A stretch of 39,080 nucleotides of DNA from positions 1-39,080 of the forward strand of contig CALIHL010000024.1 of the NCBI GenBank assembly GCA_938022935.1, given 5' to 3'. This DNA comes from an uncultured Saprospiraceae bacterium (GTDB lineage: Bacteria; Bacteroidota; Bacteroidia; Chitinophagales; Saprospiraceae). The position numbers and the translations under genes are program-made. Positions within the stretch are counted from its first letter, which is position 1. Each line of letters begins with the position of its first letter. The notes beneath the pieces were generated by a model. That model did no database searches. It was not told the DNA's origin and saw nothing but the letters and a program-made list of their open reading frames with translations. This document shows, in pieces, positions 15,695-24,405 of this stretch.

Positions 15695-18072
15695 CCAAAC
15701 ATTAAATAGACCAAACCTAATAGCAACAGTATCGATGAAATAAGAGAGATAGTTTCTCCTGTTGCAAAAGATGTAGGTATAAATTCAAATCTTATAGTAT
15801 GATTGCCCGCTGGTATCTTTAGTGCCCTAAGCGCATAATTGGCGCGTATATGGTCAACTGGTTTGTTATCTATATATGCCTGCCAACCATTCTTTCCGTA
15901 CCACATTTCAGAGAATATTGCGAGCTGCTCACTTTGAGTTGAGCTCGAATATTCAATCTTATCAATGTCGTAATTTGTCATGTTTATTGTTCCTCGACCA
16001 TCTGGGTTTAAGTTATTGATATAGCTTGGAAACTCCGTTGTTAAGACCACGGCTGTGGTACGTGGATTAAGGTTGTTGAGTGAAGTCATTTCTTGATCTG
16101 GAGTTGTCGCCTCTATAACTTGATTAACGAACCAGGCATTTCCTAAGGCCTCTTGGTTAGTTGTTAATGAGCCGTTAGATTCGACAGTGTACTTAGCATT
16201 TAGCATCCATAGCACTTGCTTATTCCCTCTGTTTAATTGGAAATCAATGAGGTCTTGCATCCTTTGCATCTTTGCAGGATGATAACCTCCGATGGTGTTA
16301 TGATGATATGAAGCAGTGTTACTTTTGAATTGTCGAGGGGCTGCTTCATATACTCTATACGCTCCTCTATTTGATTCCAAGCTTTTTATTTCTTTGTCTA
16401 CTGGACGTTCTGCGAAGATTTGGTCGTATGTTCTTTGAGGAACAAAATTGTGCTTATTTAAGTAGCGTTGACCAACTGACCAAATGTCTATCACTGACAG
16501 AAGAGCAATAATGGAAATGGCGATAATTGGTTTGACTTTATTTTTAAGCATGGCCAGAATGGAACCAAACGCAGCGAGTATAAATAAAAAGGACCGCAGC
16601 GCGTCTGACTGCATGTGACGAGTCCGATCACTTATTAAAAGATCAACTATTTCTTTTTGGTAATTCGCATCTGACGCTCTTTCAAAAGAAAGCAAACTTG
16701 GACCGATGAGATATAATGCCAAACTCAGTCCGCCAGTTAAGCCAGCTGAAATATAAACTGACCGAAGAAAATTGGACTTCTTGTCTTTTTTCAAGATTTG
16801 ATTAAGTCCTAAACCTGCAAGTATGGGCACTACAAAAGCAGTTATAGTCATAATAGATGATGGGGCTCTAAATCTATTGTAGTACGGCAAGAAGTCAAAA
16901 AATATCGATTGAAACCAGGATAAATACTTACCAAGAGAAAGCAGTGTAAATACCACAATCGATGATACTATCCACCACTTAAGTCGCCCTGGAAAAACAA
17001 GCATACCCAGAACTGAAAGAAAAATAATAATGGAACCAAAATAAGATGGTCCACTTGTGGAAGGTAAGCCTCCCCAATATAATGGAGCTTTATATTTGCC
17101 TCCCTGCTCTCTTGCACCACTTTGCTTCATAACGCGGTGCATCTCATAATCCTCATCTATTATTTCAGCGTCGCTTCCTCCAACCAGTCCAGGGACCATA
17201 ACAGTGAGGGCATCTTTCCAGTTATTACTCCATTGCATAGCATAATCAAAGGACAAACCAGTTGCAGTACTATTGGATGCAGAAACTGTTTTGGTTAATT
17301 CTGGAGATAATATAGGCTGGCCACGAATAGATTCTTCGGCATATTCTTTAGTAGTAATAAGTTTTGAAGAGTTTGCTCCGATTGCTAAGAGCCCTCCGGC
17401 TACAAGACATCCAAGTATTTTTAGTAAGTGTTTGTAATCCTTAGACTTCACTATTTCATAGAGAACCATAAACGCTAGAATGGCAAAGCACATAAACACA
17501 TAGTAGATCATTTGGTAATGACCATTCATAAAGCTTAGTGCAATTCCAAAGCTGAAGACTATTGCCCCCTTTAAATACTCCTTTTTAATCAATTGCAGCA
17601 TTGAAATAAGAAGGATGGGAAAATATATTATGGAATTTATCTTACTTATATGCCCGGCTTCATATGTCCCGATATAATATGTGCTTAGTGCAAATGATAT
17701 CGCAGTCAAGCCGGATATTAATGGGGAGACCTTAAGATAGATCATCAGGAAATAAAAAGCGACCATTAGAAAAACGAAAGTACTAATCGGCCGAGTAGAA
17801 GCCATTATCTTATTGAGTGATAGCAGGATATTAGTTCGATATGGGCCAACAACCATATATGATGGCATGCCACCAAAAATGGCATTGGACCATAATGGAT
17901 ATGCTCCTGTTTTTTCGTTGTGGCTCTTTATTTCTTGGGCTTTACCGTCATATCCAATCATATCTGATTGAATTATTACCTTTCCTTGAAAAGAAGGAGC
18001 AAAATATATAGAAGATAGGATTATAAAAATGGCGCAAGCTATAATGTGAGGGTAGAATGATTTGAGTGGCAT
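15649..18072 (-). CDS. YfhO-family multi-spanning membrane protein
   Basis: The 807-residue protein has about a dozen hydrophobic helices from residue 10 to 520 and again near the C-terminus (ISLISSILLLLGLVYLMFG). They flank a roughly 250-residue extracytoplasmic region with SYHHNTIGGYHPAKMQRMQD and EMWYGKNGWQAYIDNKPVDH. The N-terminus contains the family blocks FQGKVIIQSDMIGYDGKAQE and YPLWSNAIFGGMPSYM. Length and layout match the large Bacteroidota YfhO proteins, which are GT-C-like. In Gram-positive bacteria YfhO is implicated in glycosylating lipoteichoic acid; the substrate here is unknown. Its ATG overlaps the stop of the upstream methyltransferase by one base (TAATG), so the two form a minus-strand pair inside a plus-strand cluster. 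Confidence 0.88.
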   Translation of the reverse strand: MPLKSFYPHIIACAIFIILSSIYFAPSFQGKVIIQSDMIGYDGKAQEIKSHNEKTGAYPLWSNAIFGGMPSYMVVGPYRTNILLSLNKIMASTRPISTFVFLMVAFYFLMIYLKVSPLISGLTAISFALSTYYIGTYEAGHISKINSIIYFPILLISMLQLIKKEYLKGAIVFSFGIALSFMNGHYQMIYYVFMCFAILAFMVLYEIVKSKDYKHLLKILGCLVAGGLLAIGANSSKLITTKEYAEESIRGQPILSPELTKTVSASNSTATGLSFDYAMQWSNNWKDALTVMVPGLVGGSDAEIIDEDYEMHRVMKQSGAREQGGKYKAPLYWGGLPSTSGPSYFGSIIIFLSVLGMLVFPGRLKWWIVSSIVVFTLLSLGKYLSWFQSIFFDFLPYYNRFRAPSSIMTITAFVVPILAGLGLNQILKKDKKSNFLRSVYISAGLTGGLSLALYLIGPSLLSFERASDANYQKEIVDLLISDRTRHMQSDALRSFLFILAAFGSILAMLKNKVKPIIAISIIALLSVIDIWSVGQRYLNKHNFVPQRTYDQIFAERPVDKEIKSLESNRGAYRVYEAAPRQFKSNTASYHHNTIGGYHPAKMQRMQDLIDFQLNRGNKQVLWMLNAKYTVESNGSLTTNQEALGNAWFVNQVIEATTPDQEMTSLNNLNPRTTAVVLTTEFPSYINNLNPDGRGTINMTNYDIDKIEYSSSTQSEQLAIFSEMWYGKNGWQAYIDNKPVDHIRANYALRALKIPAGNHTIRFEFIPTSFATGETISLISSILLLLGLVYLMFGQASWFPKILPKKLA

Positions 18073-18872
18073 TAGTGAGTATTATAATCTTGTGATATAA
18101 TGGTATACATGCAAGTGACAAAGAAGTTTCTTAAGTGCGGAATTGCAGTTAGAAACTTAGTTTGCTTCATTGGTTTTAGACCAAATTTGGCTTCATAATT
18201 TGGGTTTAGAAAATATAGGCGTTCTTTATCTGTTTTGTAGCCGTTGTCATGGGCAACTTTTCTAAATCTTTCAATTGAAATACCAGTATCAACAATCTCC
18301 AATCTGCCTTCGATCATCGCTTCCGATTCATTACCAAGTCTAAGTAAGGATGTATATAAGGAACGAGGAAGGAGATGAGTATAAGGTACCTTTGACAAGT
18401 ACTTATTTTTCAATGATTGTTGGTGGCCACCAAAAGGCATCTGCCATGGAGGGAAACCTAAAAATACAATACCATCTTTTTTGAGGTATTGCTTCATATG
18501 GGCCATAAATCGATCTTGATTATGAATATGCTCAATGACGTCACGCATAATGATGATGTCAAACTGCCCTATCTCTTCCTCCGGAACATCATAGATATCT
18601 TCGAGCATTAGTCTTAGATTAGACCGATTCGGGTGCTTTGAGAAGAACTCTACAGCCAGATCTATTTTTAGTGTCGACAAGTCGATTCCGACACATTCAC
18701 AACCCAAGTCAAGAAACGGCTTGATATTGCCTCCTTCTCCACAGCCTATTTCAAGTATTCTACTATTCCCGCTTACCTTTTTGACCTCATTAATAAATGG
18801 AATAACATAATTAGAGGTCGTCCTTGACTGTTCTTGGAAATATTGATCTCTTTGAAGTTGCCTTTTTTGCAT
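18072..18872 (-). CDS. Class I SAM-dependent methyltransferase
   Basis: The 266-residue protein has SAM motif I at 40-48 (LEIGCGEGG), an acidic motif II (CVGIDLSTLKIDLA), motif III-like EDIYDVPEEE and post-motif IIMRDVIEHIHNQDRFM, all typical of UbiG/Methyltransf_11-type enzymes. The later part, GFPPWQMPFGGHQQ, is seen in glycan-cluster and lipid methyltransferases of Bacteroidota. It is upstream of and translationally coupled to the YfhO gene (TAATG). A divergent 81-base gap separates it from the GT2 gene. The acceptor is unknown; context suggests a sugar or lipid carrier. Confidence 0.85.
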   Translation of the reverse strand: MQKRQLQRDQYFQEQSRTTSNYVIPFINEVKKVSGNSRILEIGCGEGGNIKPFLDLGCECVGIDLSTLKIDLAVEFFSKHPNRSNLRLMLEDIYDVPEEEIGQFDIIIMRDVIEHIHNQDRFMAHMKQYLKKDGIVFLGFPPWQMPFGGHQQSLKNKYLSKVPYTHLLPRSLYTSLLRLGNESEAMIEGRLEIVDTGISIERFRKVAHDNGYKTDKERLYFLNPNYEAKFGLKPMKQTKFLTAIPHLRNFFVTCMYTIISQDYNTH

Positions 18873-18953
18873 AAAAAACTTAAAACAAAGCCCACAAATT
18901 AGGCTAATTATCTATAAAAGAGCACTTTTATACCCGAATTAAGTAGAAAACGC

Positions 18954-19982
18954 GTGGTTAAATATTCTATAGTCATAGCTACCTATAATAGGTTAGAAGA
19001 GTTGAGGGAATTGTTTGACAGCTTCCATAGCTTGGCTACCGACAAAGAGGATTATGAGATTGTCATATCTGATGATGGTTCAACAGATTTGACTCGAGAA
19101 TTTATATCAAGCCAAAAGTCTTTTTTTAATATAGTCTATCTGTTTCAGAAGAATCAAGGACCTGGGGCAGCAAGGAATTATGCGATGTCAAAGGCGAAGG
19201 GGGCGTATTTTATCTTTATTGATTCAGATGTTATTTTACCGAGTAACTATTTGCAGTCTGTAAGTTCATTCTTGGACAAAAACGATATTGATGCGTTTGG
19301 GGGCCCTGACACTTATCATCCATCCTTTTCACCCTTGTTAAAAGCGATAAATTACTCGATGACCTCCTTTTTGGGAACAGGAGGTACTAGAGGCAGTAAG
19401 AATTCTATTGGGAAATATTACCCTCGATCATTTAACATGGGTATTTCCAAAGAGATATATTTTAAAATAGGTGGCTTTGGAAAATTGAGACATGGACAGG
19501 ATATGGATTTCTCTGCACGTATATACAAAGCAGGATTTAAAGTAGGTTTTATAGAAGATGCTTTTGTCTATCACAAAAGAAGAACATCCTTAAAGAAGTT
19601 TTACAATCAAATCCATAATTGGGGAGTAGCTCGAATCAATCTTGGTAAGATGCATTCAGAATTATACAAACCAATTCATTTTATTCCAGCAGTTTTGTTG
19701 ATTGGATCAGTCATAACTTTTGCTTTAACAACCTTCTTTTATAATATTAGAATAGGAGGAACGGTGATTCTCTTGCCGACTTTATTCCTCATTCTTTTAG
19801 CTTTTATAGATTCTTTTAGATCATACAAAAATTTGAAAATAGGAGTGCTATCTGTGATCACCCTTTTCACTCAAATAATAGCCTATGGCATAGGGTCTTT
19901 AAAAGGTTTGTTTCAAATCTATATTTTGAAAAGAGATGTTGCTCAGGGGATCACGAAAAATTATTACGGAAGAAGTAAGTAG
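18954..19982 (+). CDS. GT2-family glycosyltransferase with C-terminal membrane helices
   Basis: The 342-residue protein is a GT-A enzyme: YSIVIATYNRLEELREL, DDGS at 40-43, GPGAARNYAMSKAKG, the metal-binding DSD at 90-92 and the acceptor-side FGKLRHGQDMDFSARIYKAG with its ED/QD-type motif. Three hydrophobic segments follow (HFIPAVLLIGSVITFAL; TVILLPTLFLILLAF; VLSVITLFTQIIAYGIGSLK), so it is an inner-membrane enzyme using cytoplasmic nucleotide sugars. GTG at 18954 is the start because MVKYSIVIATYNR is the usual N-terminus and no earlier in-frame start exists. It is followed eight bases later by the FkbM gene. Confidence 0.9.
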   Translation: MVKYSIVIATYNRLEELRELFDSFHSLATDKEDYEIVISDDGSTDLTREFISSQKSFFNIVYLFQKNQGPGAARNYAMSKAKGAYFIFIDSDVILPSNYLQSVSSFLDKNDIDAFGGPDTYHPSFSPLLKAINYSMTSFLGTGGTRGSKNSIGKYYPRSFNMGISKEIYFKIGGFGKLRHGQDMDFSARIYKAGFKVGFIEDAFVYHKRRTSLKKFYNQIHNWGVARINLGKMHSELYKPIHFIPAVLLIGSVITFALTTFFYNIRIGGTVILLPTLFLILLAFIDSFRSYKNLKIGVLSVITLFTQIIAYGIGSLKGLFQIYILKRDVAQGITKNYYGRSK

Positions 19983-19990
19983 TATTAAGT

Positions 19991-20719
19991 ATGATAGCTA
20001 AAATTAAGCGAATAGTTAAAGATAGAGTCGAGAGAAACTATTTTGAAAAAGTCATCGCTCGCAATAATCATGAGGACTTCTTCTTCGTCCAAATAGGAGC
20101 TTGCGATGGTAAGTCATTCGATCCAATTTATCAATTTGTTAAAAAATATAACTGGAAGGGAATACTAATGGAACCTATACCTCATTTGTATGAGGAATTG
20201 AAGAAAAATTATAGTGATAATCAGGGATTAACGTTACTAAATATGGCTATTGCTGAGACTAATGGACCAATTTTAATGGATACCATTAGTCGTGAGGGAT
20301 TAAAACATTTACCTAAGTGGGCAAAAGGAATATCTTCTATCTCCAATACAAATAGAAATGCCCTAAGTGTGAAGTATTGGGAAGAAGGAAGAGGAAAGAA
20401 TAATGATCGTAGTTCGTACAGTGAACTAGAGAAGTATAAGATTCAAGTAGAAGTACCTGGCATAACTTTGAAACATCTTTTTGATAATTATGCTTCAGGT
20501 AAAAATATTGATTTGTTGCAAATTGATGCAGAAGGCTATGACTACCAAATTCTTAAAACTCTTGATTTAAAAATTATCCGTCCCGTGATTATTCATTTTG
20601 AATATGCCAGTATGACTCAAGAGGAGAAAAGTATGACCACTACAATGTTAAAGAATCATGGGTACCAACTTGACTTCTACGGAAACAATGATGCTCTTGC
20701 TTTAAGATCTAAAAAGTAG
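19991..20719 (+). CDS. FkbM-family methyltransferase
   Basis: The 242-residue protein has the FkbM-type SAM fold: FFFVQIGACDGKSFDPIYQF as motif I, WKGILMEPIPHLYEELKKNY as motif II, and the late family motif IDLLQIDAEGYDYQILKTLD. FkbM-type enzymes O-methylate hydroxyls, here most likely on a sugar of the surface glycan. It lies eight bases after the GT2 gene and is probably co-transcribed. It is the last gene that clearly belongs to the glycan cluster. Confidence 0.88.
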   Translation: MIAKIKRIVKDRVERNYFEKVIARNNHEDFFFVQIGACDGKSFDPIYQFVKKYNWKGILMEPIPHLYEELKKNYSDNQGLTLLNMAIAETNGPILMDTISREGLKHLPKWAKGISSISNTNRNALSVKYWEEGRGKNNDRSSYSELEKYKIQVEVPGITLKHLFDNYASGKNIDLLQIDAEGYDYQILKTLDLKIIRPVIIHFEYASMTQEEKSMTTTMLKNHGYQLDFYGNNDALALRSKK

Positions 20720-20780
20720 ATACATCTCTCTTATTATTTAACAGAATCGGCGAAACACATCCCATCTATCTTCTGTTATA

Positions 20781-20788
20781 TACCTTTG
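20781..20788 (+). promoter_or_regulatory. Candidate -7 box TACCTTTG
   Basis: This is an exact TAnnTTTG match 20 bases before the TTG start of the ABC half-exporter. No -33 element is evident, and the implied leader would be very short, so confidence is low. Confidence 0.25.
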
Positions 20789-20807
20789 GCCTGTCTAAGC
20801 ACTTTCT

Positions 20808-22598
20808 TTGAAGCACCTAAGATACCTTAACTCTTTCCTTTACCAATACAAGTGGCGCTTGTCGTTAGGAGTGATCTTTGTCGTTGCTCAAAACTACTTC
20901 AGGGTGCTCGTGCCGCCACAGTTTCGTAAAGCGCTTGACTTGGCGACCGTCTGTCTCCAAGAATATCGCACTTCACAAGATGCCGAAGAGAAGGCCTTCA
21001 TGCTAAGATATATAGGTCTGACGTTGTGGGAGTATGCGTGGCTCGTATTGCTTTTTGCGGCATTAATGGGCATATTTATGTTCTTGATGAGGAAGACGAT
21101 TATCGTGGTTTCACGCCTGATAGAATATGATTTGCGAAAGCAAGTCTTCGCTCACTATGAAGAGTTGGATAGTGCTTTCTACAATAGAACTTCTACGGGT
21201 GATATGATGTCCCGTATAACCGAGGATGTATCAAAGGTCAGGATGTACTTAGGTCCTGGTTTGCTCTATTGTATCAACTTGGTCACCTTGTTTGTTCTAG
21301 CGATCAGCAGTATGTATCGGGTTAATCCTACATTGACTATGTACGCGTTGATTCCTCTTCCGATATTGTCTATTTCAATTTATTATGTTAGTAGTGTCAT
21401 TAACAAAAGAAGTACGGTCATTCAGACTCAGTTGGCTAAACTCAACACAGTCGCTCAAGAGGTTTACTCCGGTATCAGAGTGATTAAGTCATATACTAAG
21501 GAAGATAAGTTTAGACAGTCATTTGCGGAAGAGTCAGATCTATATTTGTCTAACTCAATGTCACTCGCTCGGGTCAATGCATTCTTTCATCCATTGATGT
21601 TGTTGTTAGTTTCGTTGAGTGTTTTGCTGGTTGTGATCGTAGGTGGTCACGAAGTTGCAAAAGGCAATATCACCCATGGTAATATCGCAGAGTTTATCAT
21701 CTACGTCAACATGTTGACTTGGCCCTTTACAGCGATAGGATGGATCGTATCTATCATCCAGCAAGCGGAAGCATCTCAGGCGAGGATCATGCAGTTCATG
21801 GAGACCAAGCCAACTATAGTCTCAGAAAGTGATGAAGATATAAAGATAGAAGGGCAGGTTAAGTTTGATAGTGTGCACTTGATCTATGAAGATAGCGGCA
21901 CAAAAGCTTTAGATGATGTATCCTTTGAGTTAGAGAAGGGAGAGATCTTAGGTATCATAGGACGCACGGCATCAGGAAAATCTACCATTGCTTCTTTGCT
22001 TCTTAGGATGTTAGATCCTCAGCAAGGGACGATCTATATCGATAACAAGGATATCAAGTCACTCAACCTTTCACAGCTTAGACAGCGCATCGGTTACGTG
22101 CCTCAAGATGCCTTCCTGTTTTCTGATACTATCGGTCATAACGTAGCCTTTGGAGAAGAAAAGTTAGATATAGACCGAGTAAAATTCATCACTGCTAAGG
22201 CTGCTGTACATGATGATATCATGGCACTTCCAGAACAATATGATACAGTTGTTGGCGAGCGAGGTGTAACTCTGTCGGGTGGTCAAAAGCAACGGGTGGC
22301 TCTAGCTCGTGCATTGATTAAGGATCCAGATATCATCATCTTGGATGACTGCTTATCAGCAGTTGATACGACCACTGAGCAAACGATCTTAGGTTACCTC
22401 GGTGATGCCCTAAGTGACAAGACAAGTATCATCATCACACATCGGATATACAAACATCTGGAGTTTGACAAAGTCATTGTCTTAGACGAAGGACGGATCA
22501 TCGAGGCCGGGACACCTGACCAATTGATGAAGCAACAGGGATACTACTATGATATTCTGACCAAGCAGACTATGGATGAAGAGACAGTGACCTCTTAG
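20808..22598 (+). CDS. ABC half-exporter with degenerate catalytic site (MdlA/YheI/BmrC-like)
   Basis: The 596-residue protein has a six-helix exporter domain (about residues 15-325) with NRTSTGDMMSRITEDVSKVR in its first coupling region, then an ATPase domain. Walker A is at 385-393 (GRTASGKST), the signature LSGGQ at 489-493, and the switch His545 (IIITHRI). The residue after the Walker B Asp is Asp514, not Glu (IIILDDCLSAVDTTTE). This is the pattern of the inactive-site half of heterodimeric exporters such as BmrC and MdlA/YheI types. TTG at 20808 is the start: a stop (TAA) lies four codons upstream and no other usual start precedes the first helix. No partner half-transporter is adjacent. 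The substrate is unknown. Confidence 0.9.
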   Translation: MKHLRYLNSFLYQYKWRLSLGVIFVVAQNYFRVLVPPQFRKALDLATVCLQEYRTSQDAEEKAFMLRYIGLTLWEYAWLVLLFAALMGIFMFLMRKTIIVVSRLIEYDLRKQVFAHYEELDSAFYNRTSTGDMMSRITEDVSKVRMYLGPGLLYCINLVTLFVLAISSMYRVNPTLTMYALIPLPILSISIYYVSSVINKRSTVIQTQLAKLNTVAQEVYSGIRVIKSYTKEDKFRQSFAEESDLYLSNSMSLARVNAFFHPLMLLLVSLSVLLVVIVGGHEVAKGNITHGNIAEFIIYVNMLTWPFTAIGWIVSIIQQAEASQARIMQFMETKPTIVSESDEDIKIEGQVKFDSVHLIYEDSGTKALDDVSFELEKGEILGIIGRTASGKSTIASLLLRMLDPQQGTIYIDNKDIKSLNLSQLRQRIGYVPQDAFLFSDTIGHNVAFGEEKLDIDRVKFITAKAAVHDDIMALPEQYDTVVGERGVTLSGGQKQRVALARALIKDPDIIILDDCLSAVDTTTEQTILGYLGDALSDKTSIIITHRIYKHLEFDKVIVLDEGRIIEAGTPDQLMKQQGYYYDILTKQTMDEETVTS

Positions 22599-22740
22599 AC
22601 TATACTTTATGTCGCTCATGGCAAATGATCCTTTCATTTTTTGCTTCAATCAACTTTCTTACAGAACTATACTTAGGTATAGGTTGACCCTGATCAGTCT
22701 ATTTTACATTTGAGTCATCATCACATAATCATCCAGTATT

Positions 22741-22986
22741 ATGATAGACATTGCACATGTCATCACTAAGCGAGAAATGGAGGTGCTTACCTTAGTTGCT
22801 TATGAGTATACAACTCAAGAGATTGCTAAGCACCTCTATCTATCAAAACATACGATAGACACTCATAAGAAAAATCTAAAACTCAAGCTTGACGTGCGTA
22901 ATACTGCCGGTATGGTTCGCAAGGGTTTTGAGAGTGGTTTATTACCTACAAGGGTTCGGGTTGAGTTTTCAATCGACCGTTCCTAG
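22741..22986 (+). CDS. Solo LuxR-type (GerE) helix-turn-helix regulator
   Basis: The 81-residue protein consists almost only of the four-helix LuxR C-terminal DNA-binding domain: ITKREMEVLTLVAYEYTTQE, IAKHLYLSKHTIDTHKKNLK and the frequent Bacteroidota ending VRNTAGMVRKGFESGLL. There is no receiver, PAS or autoinducer domain before it, and the 142-base gap upstream shows no in-frame extension. It should bind DNA in the cytoplasm. The partner kinase and target genes are not evident. It may be a genuine single-domain regulator or the surviving end of a response regulator. Confidence 0.88.
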   Translation: MIDIAHVITKREMEVLTLVAYEYTTQEIAKHLYLSKHTIDTHKKNLKLKLDVRNTAGMVRKGFESGLLPTRVRVEFSIDRS

Positions 22987-23356
22987 CCTACACATCTGCA
23001 CAACTCAAATCTTAGAATTGTTTACTAAGCCAAACGATAATATATGGCACCGATGGACGGGAAGAGCGATAGTGAAAAGAAACATGAGCTGATCAGTCAC
23101 TGGACGCAATTATTTCTCACTAATCTGGATAAGAAGCTCACTAAGTCGCTTGATAAGACCGATTAGTGTTTTAACGCTACTCTATGTGCTAAAGCCCAAA
23201 ATATTTGAGATTATGACGCTGAATATTGAAAGATCATTGCGGATAAAGGGGCAAAAGGCATATTATCTACTGATTCTACGTTTGAGGCATTAACATCAGA
23301 ATAATGGGATATGTCCCGAAAGTTGTTATTTTTACTACAATTAAACAGAGCTTTCA
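22987..23356. other. 370-base gap between the LuxR-type and DUF3276 genes
   Basis: Apart from the weak 40-residue frame at 23044-23166, this stretch holds no gene that I can support. No tRNA-like fold, strong hairpin with a T run, or TAnnTTTG box close to the next start was found by eye. Confidence 0.5.
23044..23166 (+). CDS. Possible small protein (40 residues), weak
   Basis: An ATG frame ends with TAG and encodes a highly charged peptide (MAPMDGKSDSEKKHELISHW ... DKKLTKSLDKTD) without a signal or helix that I recognise. It sits between the LuxR-type gene and the DUF3276 gene. The composition is protein-like, but no other evidence supports it. Confidence 0.25.
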   Translation: MAPMDGKSDSEKKHELISHWTQLFLTNLDKKLTKSLDKTD

Positions 23357-23803
23357 GTGGAAAAAGATTTTGATAAGGGGCAAGAGAGTGTCTACTCTAA
23401 CAAGGTAAGAGCAGGCCGTAGGAGAACATACTTCTTTGATGTAAGACAAACCAAAGGAGAAGATTACTACGTCACTTTAACAGAAAGTACGCGCAAGTTT
23501 AACGGGGAAGGTTACAGTCGTCATAAGATCTTCTTATACAAGGAAGACTTTAATCGTTTTCTTGAAGGACTCAATGATGCAGTGAGTCATGTCAAGACTG
23601 AGCTGATGCCAGACTATGACTATGAGCAGTTTGATCGTCGTCAGGAAGAGTGGGAGAAGGCCAAAGAACTGGAAGCCGCTAATGCTGAATCAAGTGAACC
23701 AGTTACTGAAGAAGCTGCTCCCGTGAGTGAGCCGGCTGCTGAGCCAGAGTCTGAGGGCACAGCTTCAGATATCATCGAGAGTGATGAGGATATGGACTGG
23801 TAG
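23357..23803 (+). CDS. PUR-alpha-like DUF3276 family protein
   Basis: The 148-residue protein has the Bacteroidota PUR-family core at residues about 8-95: VYSNKVRAGRRRTYFFDVRQ, GEDYYVTLTESTRKFNGEGY, SRHKIFLYKEDFNRFLEGLN. This is a beta-sheet plus helix module related to PUR-alpha and to Borrelia BpuR, which bind single-stranded nucleic acids. The C-terminal 45 residues are acidic and Ala/Pro-rich (EEAAPVSEPAAEPESEG). GTG at 23357 is chosen because it precedes the conserved start by only a few residues and no ATG is available. It is a single gene; the next one converges nine bases away. A nucleic-acid-binding role is inferred from the family. Confidence 0.88.
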   Translation: MEKDFDKGQESVYSNKVRAGRRRTYFFDVRQTKGEDYYVTLTESTRKFNGEGYSRHKIFLYKEDFNRFLEGLNDAVSHVKTELMPDYDYEQFDRRQEEWEKAKELEAANAESSEPVTEEAAPVSEPAAEPESEGTASDIIESDEDMDW

Positions 23804-23812
23804 TCTTTTTAG

Positions 23813-24292
23813 TTATTCCTGACTTCCCGCTACACTACTAAATCTTAATGTGTAGTTCTGCAGTACTCTTACGGGTGTATCCAAAGTTTTACCTGCTTTC
23901 CATTGTGGCATGCTACTAAGGATATTTTTTAGTTGATCTCCACATCCATCACAGACATCTCTTCGGATGATGAAGTCAGTTAGGCATCCATCCGCTTCTA
24001 CGATAAATCTCATGTGTATGCTGCCAGTGCCGACAACACTTTCTGAGAGCGCTGCATAGCCTTGATGGCTCATGACATAGTTGTCTATTTTTTCTTTCGT
24101 GCAAGCTGCACTATCTGTGTAGTCAAGTCCTTCTTTACAAGTGACTGGACAAGGCATATCCTCCACTATCTTGTAGATGGTTCCTTCATGGTTTGCGCCG
24201 TCGCATTTATCACTTGACGCTTGCGCAAATGTATTGATCGAGTAAAGAAGACAGAATGTAAGTAAGAGCGAGAAGACCTTGATCGATTTCAT
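23813..24292 (-). CDS. Secreted TonB C-terminal-domain-like protein, Cys-rich
   Basis: The 159-residue protein starts at MKSIKVFSLLLTFCLLY, a signal peptide cleaved near TFAQA. A longer frame begins 19 codons upstream (24349) but would put the signal peptide inside. The mature part has eight or so cysteines (KCDG, MPCPVTC, AACTK, ADGC, DVCDGC). It ends in a TonB_C-like module: GSIHMRFIVEADGCLTDFII, LSSMPQWKAGKTLDTPVRV, LQNYTLRFS. There is no membrane anchor or proline-rich linker, so it cannot work as a classical TonB energy transducer. Such orphan modules are common in Bacteroidota, with unknown roles in the periplasm. Confidence 0.78.
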   Translation of the reverse strand: MKSIKVFSLLLTFCLLYSINTFAQASSDKCDGANHEGTIYKIVEDMPCPVTCKEGLDYTDSAACTKEKIDNYVMSHQGYAALSESVVGTGSIHMRFIVEADGCLTDFIIRRDVCDGCGDQLKNILSSMPQWKAGKTLDTPVRVLQNYTLRFSSVAGSQE

Positions 24293-24405
24293 ATTTCCGA
24301 TAGTTTTAGCCGTAAATAATACAACACCATAACGATACATATTATACAATTCTTATATATGTAGTGTTAAAAGTAGCTTGTATGACTTCTTTCTTTATGA
24401 CTTAC

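Noticed and set aside
22618..22713. 31-codon frame between the half-exporter and the LuxR-type gene
   Set aside because: No ribosome-binding or composition support; probably chance.
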